A stretch of DNA of 64,000 bases from Turritopsis dohrnii (taxonomy: Eukaryota; Cnidaria; Hydrozoa; Anthoathecata; Oceaniidae): assembly GCA_027922465.2 (NCBI GenBank), contig BQMF02000204.1:124001-188000 (forward strand), in the 5' to 3' direction. A program made the position numbers and the translations under genes. A model generated the notes under the pieces. It made no database searches. It saw only the letters and a program-made list of their open reading frames with translations, and was not told where the DNA came from. Shown here piece by piece: positions 57,501-64,000 of the stretch. Numbering within the stretch: position 1 is the first letter of the stretch; each line of letters starts with the position of its first letter.

Positions 57501-60500
57501 TTTAAACCCTCTGCCTGACAGAAAACCATTAGTCCTCAATCGCACATACATGATGTTTTGAGAGCTTTCATATACACTGTTGTGTTTTTGATGGCACAGT
57601 TTTGCGATAACAGGTTGCTCAACCAATGTGTCACCTTGTGACGCAACAATGTGATCACGTAATTCCACATAATCATGGCAACCACTAAAGTAAAACAAAT
57701 TTTTAAAGAGCCAATTTTCATCAGAAGCGCCCTTTTCCATCAGAAGCGCCCTTTTCCATCAGAAGCGCCCTTTTCCAAAAACTTTTCGTTAAAAAAAAAA
57801 CAGGAAAAAGGAAAAAGGAAAATTGAAAATAATTTACCCATCATACAAATCGAGATCATCAATATACACAAAAACTTTGGTACCAACTTCAGTTTGAATG
57901 ATCCATTCACAATCAAGATTATCTCCGTAATCACCAGGATAGTTTGGAGATACAATGGTGCCGTTACTTGCAGTCACACGGCCACCACAGCCTTAACAGA
58001 GTTAAATAAAAAGTGTAATTACGGAAAGTACTCTGGCCCTAAACATTAAGTATAAGTGGCAAAATCAAATTGAAAATTCCTAGCCTACGTTCGTTCATTA
58101 CGGTTTATATATTTTCTTCAAGGGAATTTCGAAGACTCTAAAGCGTAGACTAAACTGCTATTTGGATTGGAGGAATAGTAGCAGTAGGGATCGAAAAAAC
58201 GTTCGATTTATGGAAAGTTCGAAATACGGAGGCACATTTACAAGGGCTGTGATATTTGGTAGAATGAGAGAGAGATCGAATTATGGGAGGTTCGAACTGT
58301 AAAAATTCGACTGTATTTTGCGGTATTCTTCCTCGGAGATAAGCTCTAGGCTTATTTTCTTCCTAAACCAAAAATATTTTGTTCATTACGACCAAAAATC
58401 CATGGGCTTTGGTATTCGATTTCGCTGATACCGTGCAAAAAAATGTCTCACCTAAAACCTGAGCTTCAAACGAAATGCGGAACCCTTTGTAAGTTTCATT
58501 CACACTGCCAGTGAGCATATGAAGACGTACATAGCTGCTACTACTATGATATGTGGTTTGTGAAAGGCTTTCCCTACTACCACACAGAGTTGCAAGCACA
58601 GGCGAAAATCCGAAGCCGCCATTTTGCAGCAATAACTGATCCCTTGAACAGTTAGGTGATTGATGGAGATGGAATTCTTTGACGTTTAATGTGATGATGG
58701 TTCCTAAAGGTTGGAAGATCAACCATACACAATCCAGGTTGCTGTCGTATGGTCCGGGATAGTTTGGTGATAGTATCTCTCCACTTGATTGGCTATAAAC
58801 GCCACCACAACCTTAAACGAACAAAACATTCACCTCAATTGATTTAATGGATACGATAATCGTACTAAAAAATTCAATGATTTCGTGAAATTTACCTGGT
58901 GGTCCCTCGTACCATGAAAGAAAGAAACCTTTTGCTTGCGTCGAGTCATCGGCGGAAAATTTCACAAACATAGTAGAACCAACAGCACTGAATACTTGAC
59001 CGATTGCAGAACCTTCACAGATTGTGCTTATCAATGTAGAATCAGCTGTTGAACCATCTCTACAACACCAGAATATCGTTGTTACTAGCATTACAGTGAC
59101 ACGATTAATTTGGTTTTATCAGAAGGGCTTGATTAGCAGATAGTAACCCCAGTATTTGTTAAGAGAGCGCTTCTCCTTTAAAAGGATTGTTATTTTTTGT
59201 ATCTGAAAATTTTTGGAGTTTTAGGAGAATTTAGATGGAGAATTAAAAGTTCTTTCGGAGAAAGGATCGAAATCAATGCAATGTTTTAGACGAAAATCTT
59301 AAATTTCTTGTTAACGATGTGAGTTACGATTTTTGGGCCGAAGAAAGAACTACACAACCATCCTGTAGGTAGGGCAACCTGTTTAATGTCTTTCAATCGC
59401 AGTGAAGGAGTTTGTATATCTAAAACTTGGTGAAAAAGCTTCCAAGAAGAGTTCCTAAAACCTGGTTCACAAATACGACGCAGACGCAAGCATAGACGCA
59501 AAAGGTTTTTGAGCATAAGAACTTACCTCATCTCAAGATAATCGTACATGCAAAACGAAGTTTCCTCTATTTCAAAATCCAACACTTTTAAATGAATAGT
59601 ACGATCTTTAGGTACTGATATTACCCAAATACATTCAACGGCACTTGGATAAGCAGACGGATAGTTTGGAGAAGTGATGTTACCAGATGTTCCAGAAAGC
59701 ACCCCGCCGCAACCTTTAATTAAGCAAGTTCAAGCTTACATGGTCAGTACCTTATCGGGGATAATTTCGTCGGGGAAAATTTCGTCATTTTGCAAAATTT
59801 TACTAATACTTTCTTGTAACTTTCACTTTTTCAAAATTTTCGTCGGGAAAGTCACGAAGCAAAAATTTCGTCACTTTTTCCCCGACGAAATTATCCCTGA
59901 TAAGGTAGCTGTTTTATATACAAAGGACATTATAACAAATTATATTAGAAAATGATTTTTGAAACATATTGGCTTTATCATCATGGAAGAAACAAAGGTT
60001 TCCTTGAAATTCAATGAATACCTATATGGGAAGAATCAAAAGATGCTCTAAATCCAGTCCCTCTGTTAGCATTCAAATCAGATACAAAGGTAACATGCAT
60101 TCTATTTCCAGAGGATTGAATAGTGAAGGATTCCCTCTTCCCACAGTATCTTCCGATGAGTGGGTCGTGTATGGAGGGACCGTTTCGTATTTCCAAATAA
60201 TCCTTTAAAACAAACAAGAAGTTCAAATCATCATCATAATGTTCCTGATATAAAATTAAAATGATCAGTATATTCTTACCTGGGTACAGTTAACTGAGTC
60301 AATCAGGTCAAAGGAAGTGAAATTCAAACTTATTGAAAGACCACTAGTTCCTTCTAATGTCCACATACATATACGATTCAATGGGTACAAGCTAGGGTAG
60401 TGTGGACTGGTGAAAATTCCTGATATCAAAAGAGTATTTCCACATTCTAAATTCAAAAATAATAGTATATCATCATTAAACAGGGTCTTAATGTAACTGC

Positions 60501-63500
60501 ATCCAACATTGCAAAAAGACATACTTGTTCCCACAGAATTGTAAGCAGCTTCAAATCTGCTGCTGTTGTTATTGGTTTTGGTGTGAAACCTCAAATACAT
60601 CTTGTTAGAAGAAGATACAATCGACGGTGGCAGAACATTGCCACAATACCGTCCAATCAACGTATGGTTACGATCTCCATTTCTGATCTAAAATGATAAC
60701 ATTATAGCTAAACTTAAAAAGAGTGAACAGAGTTACAAATGTGGTAATTAATGAACATTTTGGACATTTCATGCATATACCTCAATAAAATCCTCATTAC
60801 ATGCTGTTGAGCCATTGCTATGTATAGTAAATTGTTTAAAGGAAAGATGAACTTGTCTGTTTGAAGGTATGGAAATCAAATAGATGCAGTCAAGGCTATC
60901 AGTATTTTCTGGGTAGGATGGTGATGTAATGGAACCTGAAGTACTATGGAAGTAACCGCCACAACCTGAAAAGGACAGAATACCTCTCGAATAAAATAAA
61001 GGCCACATTATACCATGACGATTTGCATTTAAAATGGTGTAAATACAAGTAAATACTTCATTTTTCTTTGTTATTTTTGTCATCCAACTAAAAATGTCCT
61101 TACCAATTCTTAAAGTTGCTTTGAATTTGTTTGCAACAGCTCCAGATATGTAGCGTACATGCAACTCATTGCTTATAGAATGATATGTAGGAAGGCTAGG
61201 TTTGTTATCAGCACAAAATGGCCCAAAGTTTTGCTGAGGATCAAAACCATTTGGGTACAACATTACAGAACCATCCAAGCAATTGTGAGATGATGGAATT
61301 TCAAAATCAATGAACGAGAAGTCAATGACATTGCCTGATGGAACAATAATTGTCCAATCACACTGTAAATTTGTTGGTGACAAATTCGGATAGTCGGGAG
61401 AAGTCAGTTCATATGCTAGTGAATAATCAGCCAGAGATATCCTGGAACTACATCCTTAAAAGAAAATTAATATGAAATGCTTCTTCAGATTGGAGATGAA
61501 ATTAGCTAAAATAGAATTTGAGTTAGTATGGAAGACAATCAAATCATTTAAAATAAAAAAAACACAATATTTCTGTTTGTGTGTAATTGAGTTGACAGTG
61601 TAGAATTATTTTCTAATTAAAAAACAAAACAAAACTGTAATTAACTGCAATAATACCTGGTGTAACCTGCTCATAAACCAATTCAAAACCATCTCCATTG
61701 ACAAGGTCATCAGTTACAAATTGTATAAGCACTTCATGAGAGTTGGATGTAATGTTTTCTGGCATTTCAGATCCACAATATTTTCCAACAATCGGTGAAT
61801 CATTTTTAATGCCATTCTTTATGATTATATAATCAGATACACAGGCAGAACTATTTTGCAAAGAAAATTTTGTAAACATCAACTTTATCAGGGCACCTTC
61901 AGTCACAATAATTTTCCATTCACATGTTGCATTGGAAACATATTTTCCATGTTCATCACTCGAACTTTTGATCAAACCTTTGGTTGCTGTCAAGGTAGAG
62001 CCACAAACTAAAACAGTTGAATGTGTAAACATGAAAATCATTTTAATATGGCAAATGATAATCGTTCAGTGAGTGTAAGTTCATGATAACCCAAGGAAAT
62101 CACCCCAAAATAAGTCATTCTCTTTCATCTTATTTTCTTAAGCTCCATGTACAAGTATAATGGAAAATGATATATAGGCATTTGTAAAAATGCCAAATTC
62201 AAACCTGTCATATAAGAAGCATTGAATCCTTTGAACTCTGTATCTGAGTCGGACACAAATTGAAGTATAATAGTTGGTTCGGTTGAAAGTATGGTCCTAT
62301 TCACTACATCGGAAGTACACAACACTTCAGTTAAACTTCTTTCCTCTCCAAACAGACCTATCTCCACAACTTTGACATAATCGAATGGGCACGTCACATA
62401 TTCCTCCAACATAAAATCAAGAAATTTTAGTGACACTGAGTAACCAATCGGAGCTTTAATTTCCCAGCGGCAATGTTCATTAGATGGGTAGTTATTCGGG
62501 TAGCCTCGTGTAGTTATAAACTGAGGTACGTCTGTTGAGATTAGTGTTCCACCACATTCTGTATGACATAAACATAAAAAGCATCAGAAAAAAAATGATG
62601 ACTCTAAGAAAATAATAACACAAGTCACAAAGTCCTACCAACAACAGGATTTCTAGTCCTTTGGTATTTCAACAGAAACCCACGGTCTTCAATAGAGGCG
62701 TCAGTGATCAGTCCAATAATAAGAACATTTGTAAATGATGCAACAGATGGAGGTAAATCTGTACCACACCATGTTCCTATCTAAAACACCAATAGTTTAT
62801 GCATAGACTTGATAGTTTACATTAAAGGGAAAGACTTGGGAATTAGAATTTTCTTTAATACTGCCTTTCATTAAAATCTCATTTCAAATTGAGATGCAGT
62901 CAACATAAAAAAGAGATAGGGCCTGAGTGGATGTCACTCTGAGATATGAGAAGACATTTTGGGGAATGAAGAATCATTGATTTTGGTTTGAAGTTAAAAC
63001 AATAATTGGTAATGTTTAAATTAATGGTACAAATTTGAAATATCTGAATTATCATTTTTACATCCCATATGTTTTATGATAAAATATAATTTCAATAGTT
63101 AGCACCATTATTGGCTTGCCTACTCACATGATAACGTATTAGATTGGTTTTAAAAACGTTTCTAGCGATAATATACTCACATGTCTTTCAAAATTTGAAC
63201 CATCAATCACTTGCAAAAAGTCATGGCATCTAGATTGGATACTCTCTTCAAGTTCAAAATTCTCAAAATGAACTGAAAATGTCACACCTTCAGGTGCATT
63301 GAGAAACCAACTGCAAGTGGAATTGGCGGGGTATGGTTTGGGATAGTTGGGGGATGCAATATATCCTGACTCATCAGTGATGATCCTACCAGAGCAATCT
63401 AAATCCATAAGCAAGAACAAAATATAAACAGAATAATGGAAATTCTGTTGTCTACTTTCAAGAAACGGAACGACAAACACAAACCACAATAATAAACCTT

Positions 63501-64000
63501 GAATGAAGTACATACCCGATTTATAAACAGCTTTAAATCCATTACTTCTTGTAGTTCCTTGAGAATAAAAACGCACCATCATTATGTTCTTGGTAGATTT
63601 GAGAGTAACAGGTTTTGTAGCTCCACATGTCCTCAATAATTCTGTTTGATCGTCTAATTCCCCATCATAGACTTGAAGGTATGCAACAGAGCAATTTACT
63701 GCATCAACAAGATCAAAGTTTTCAAAAGATAGCTCGATAACACTTCCAGGAGAAACCTGCAAGAAAGTGAAATTCAAACAATATTCACCATGGTAACTAC
63801 ATCATTTTGATGATGATCATCTAGTGATTATCATAGTCAACATACAGTTGACTCGTTATCTTAAACAAAAACCTTGGTCGTGCCAGCATCTACAGCCCAC
63901 TAGAAATCCCGTTATCTTGAAGTCTCAAACTTTTTATCCCAACCATTGAGAGCTCAAGATAGTGGGACTAGACTGCATCAATGTGAGCATTAATCTAATT
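54098..64000 (-). CDS. Cubilin-like multi-CUB-domain protein, 3' part (16 CUB domains)
   Basis: Twenty-five exons on the minus strand encode sixteen consecutive CUB domains and nothing else, up to a stop at 54098-54100 (domain end GFRLVYKEVF). The first domain lacks its N-terminal half, so the gene continues beyond 64000. Nearly every domain starts with C-G-G or similar directly after a phase-1 acceptor, has the S-P-N/D-Y-P motif, a C-x-W, the C-x-x-D-Y/F region and (Y/F/L)CG; all complete domains keep four cysteines. A long run of CUBs at the C-terminus is the hallmark of cubilin (27 CUBs), an endocytic receptor for B12-intrinsic factor and other ligands; N-terminal EGF repeats are not in the window, so another multi-CUB protein cannot be excluded. 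Domains 1, 2, 6, 7, 8, 10, 13, 14 and 16 are split by an internal intron; 3, 4, 5, 9, 11, 12 and 15 are single exons. Confidence 0.92.
54641..54997 (-). CDS. CUB-15
   Basis: Single exon. GCNQTYEDSTGLITSPNYPL, DCTYVIKAPVG, NCVYDYVRIYDG, SYCGDTLPPS, NFKSDRFTEHSGF. Confidence 0.92.
55070..55759 (-). CDS. CUB-14
   Basis: Exons 55591-55759 and 55070-55233. CGEKLYANRNKIEL, NCDWLIIAPVDE, GECDS/TQLNVVDG, NLCSNNSKLD, SFRQVWTNETFLLTY. More divergent than its neighbours. The intron has an ATACCACTCAGATTAAAA tandem at about 55368-55448. Confidence 0.85.
55971..56418 (-). CDS. CUB-13
   Basis: Exons 56181-56418 and 55971-56101. CGGSLNATSGVIKSPGYP, DCGWRIEVPFGEK, GCNRFIFIYDARYPD, ALCGDVVPEP, RFYSSWIEAASENRF. 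Confidence 0.88.
56502..56852 (-). CDS. CUB-12
   Basis: Single exon. ACGERIQDSSKGVV, ECEWVIEFPVGK, SCRYDYVEIRDG, FCGGMGPPP, KFKSDHSLGGRGF. Confidence 0.92.
57060..57410 (-). CDS. CUB-11
   Basis: Single exon. CGGVIKGRGGYAKTPNYP, DCRWVVDLQP, ECSDFVELRGG, KLCGDGLPPT, RFVSDNVTDIGNY. Confidence 0.9.
57485..57991 (-). CDS. CUB-10
   Basis: Exons 57838-57991 and 57485-57684. CGGRVTASNGTIVSPNYPGD, DCEWIIQTEVG, GG/CHDYVELRDH, KLCHQKHNS, RLRTNGFLSGRGF. The intron contains a 19-bp tandem triplication (57721-57777). Confidence 0.9.
57721..57777. repeat. 19-bp tandem triplication
   Basis: Three identical copies of TCAGAAGCGCCCTTTTCCA inside the CUB-10 intron. Confidence 0.95.
58452..58811 (-). CDS. CUB-9
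   Basis: Single exon. CGGVYSQSSGEILSPNYPGP, DCVWLIFQ, NCSRDQLLLQNG, TLCGSRES, then MLTGSVNETYKGF without the acidic ligand. Confidence 0.9.
58896..59713 (-). CDS. CUB-8
   Basis: Exons 59527-59713 and 58896-59059. CGGVLSGTSGNITSPNYP, ECIWVISVP, FCMYDYLEMR/DGST, TICEGSAIG, FSADDSTQAKGF. Confidence 0.9.
59748..59907. mobile_element. 160-bp MITE in a CUB-gene intron
   Basis: The ends TACCTTATCGGGGATAATTT and AAATTATCCCTGATAAGGTA are inverted over about 30 bp with one or two mismatches. TTTCGTC units recur inside. It lies in the intron between CUB-7 and CUB-8. Confidence 0.9.
60022..60446 (-). CDS. CUB-7
   Basis: Exons 60280-60446 and 60022-60202. ECGNTLLISGIFTSPHYP, ICMWTLEG, NCTQ/DYLEIRNGPSIHD, RYCGKRES, FVSDLNANRGTGF. 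Confidence 0.9.
60525..60965 (-). CDS. CUB-6
   Basis: Exons 60781-60965 and 60525-60687. CGGYFHSTSGSITSPSYPEN, DCIYLISIP, ACNEDFIE/IRNGDRN, RYCGNVLPPS, RFHTKTNNNSSRF. Confidence 0.9.
61104..61454 (-). CDS. CUB-5
   Basis: Single exon. CSSRISLADYSL, SPDYPNLSP, QCDWTIIVPSG, NCLDGSVMLY, FCADNKPSLP; the final strand region YISGAVANKF lacks the acidic calcium ligand. Confidence 0.88.
61657..62007 (-). CDS. CUB-4
   Basis: Single exon. VCGSTLTATKGLIKSS, TCEWKIIV, ACVSDYIIIKNG, KYCGSEMP, FVTDDLVNGDGF. Confidence 0.9.
62205..62558 (-). CDS. CUB-3
   Basis: Single exon. CGGTLISTDVPQFITTRGYP, HCRWEIKAPIGYS, CPFDYVKVVEIG, FVSDSDTEFKGF (calcium-type Asp present). Confidence 0.9.
62639..63398 (-). CDS. 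CUB-2
   Basis: Exons 63181-63398 and 62639-62780. DCSGRIITDESGYIASPNYP, TCSWFL, RCHDFLQVIDG, then IGTWCGTDLPP and TDASIEDRGF. The internal intron is phase 0. Confidence 0.9.
63516..63756 (-). CDS. CUB-1 (second half)
   Basis: Exon starting VSPGSVIELSFENFDLVDAV, with NCSVAYLQVYDG, RTCGA and RFYSQGTTRSNGF. The first half is upstream of the window edge. The late Ser-Asp calcium motif is absent. Confidence 0.9.
63757..64000 (-). other. Cubilin-like gene intron at the window edge
   Basis: No exon is seen. 63842-63985 has ends ACAGTTGACTCG and TAGTGGGACTAGACTG in inverted-like arrangement, possibly a pogo-type MITE related to that at 7032. Confidence 0.5.

Noticed and set aside
1..64000. CRISPR arrays, bacterial operons or prophage features
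   Set aside because: Spliced genes and animal families throughout; the tandem repeats lack spacers of unique sequence.

Overview
The window is AT-rich, intron-rich animal nuclear DNA. Splice sites are GT/AG, one exon is only 18 bp, and there are interstitial CCCTAA (TTAGGG-type) repeats and many small fold-back elements. Exon boundaries match vertebrate orthologues closely (HPRT almost base for base). With the mix of repeats (RLE-type retrotransposon, Penelope-like element, MITEs) this suggests an early-branching or slowly evolving marine invertebrate, most likely cnidarian-grade. That placement is inference; no sequence here proves the species.

Layout: 301-1701 (-) single-exon type II membrane protein resembling O-fucosyltransferases, with a copy of its 3' end near 3.7-4.05 kb. 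5.7-11.6 kb holds only repeats, including fold-back elements and a telomere-repeat/poly-G palindrome. 12181-13450 (+) is an unrecognised two-exon gene. 13.9-18.75 kb holds mobile-element remains, chiefly a frameshifted reverse transcriptase/restriction-like endonuclease element. 22044-26079 (+) is PRDM12 (five exons). 26824-27384 (-) is COX6A with a long C-terminal extension. 30191-31546 (+) is an intronless MFSD6-like transporter. 33246-37633 (-) is SLC30A6/ZnT6 (thirteen exons found). 38325-39595 (-) is ALKBH1. 40.9-41.6 kb is a decayed Penelope-like element. 44571-49872 (+) is HPRT with its last three exons present twice. 54098-64000 (-) is the 3' part of a cubilin-like gene with sixteen CUB domains, running off the right edge.

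The genes form no operon or pathway; they are unrelated housekeeping (HPRT, COX6A, ALKBH1, ZnT6), developmental (PRDM12) and surface (MFSD6-like, cubilin-like) genes separated by repeats. The most notable observation is the HPRT gene. A second, splice-compatible cassette of the last three exons would swap the purine-stacking residue from Phe to Trp and remodel the base-binding loop, so one gene could make two enzymes of different base preference. Next is the 22-bp tandem repeat in SLC30A6, which multiplies a splice acceptor four times.
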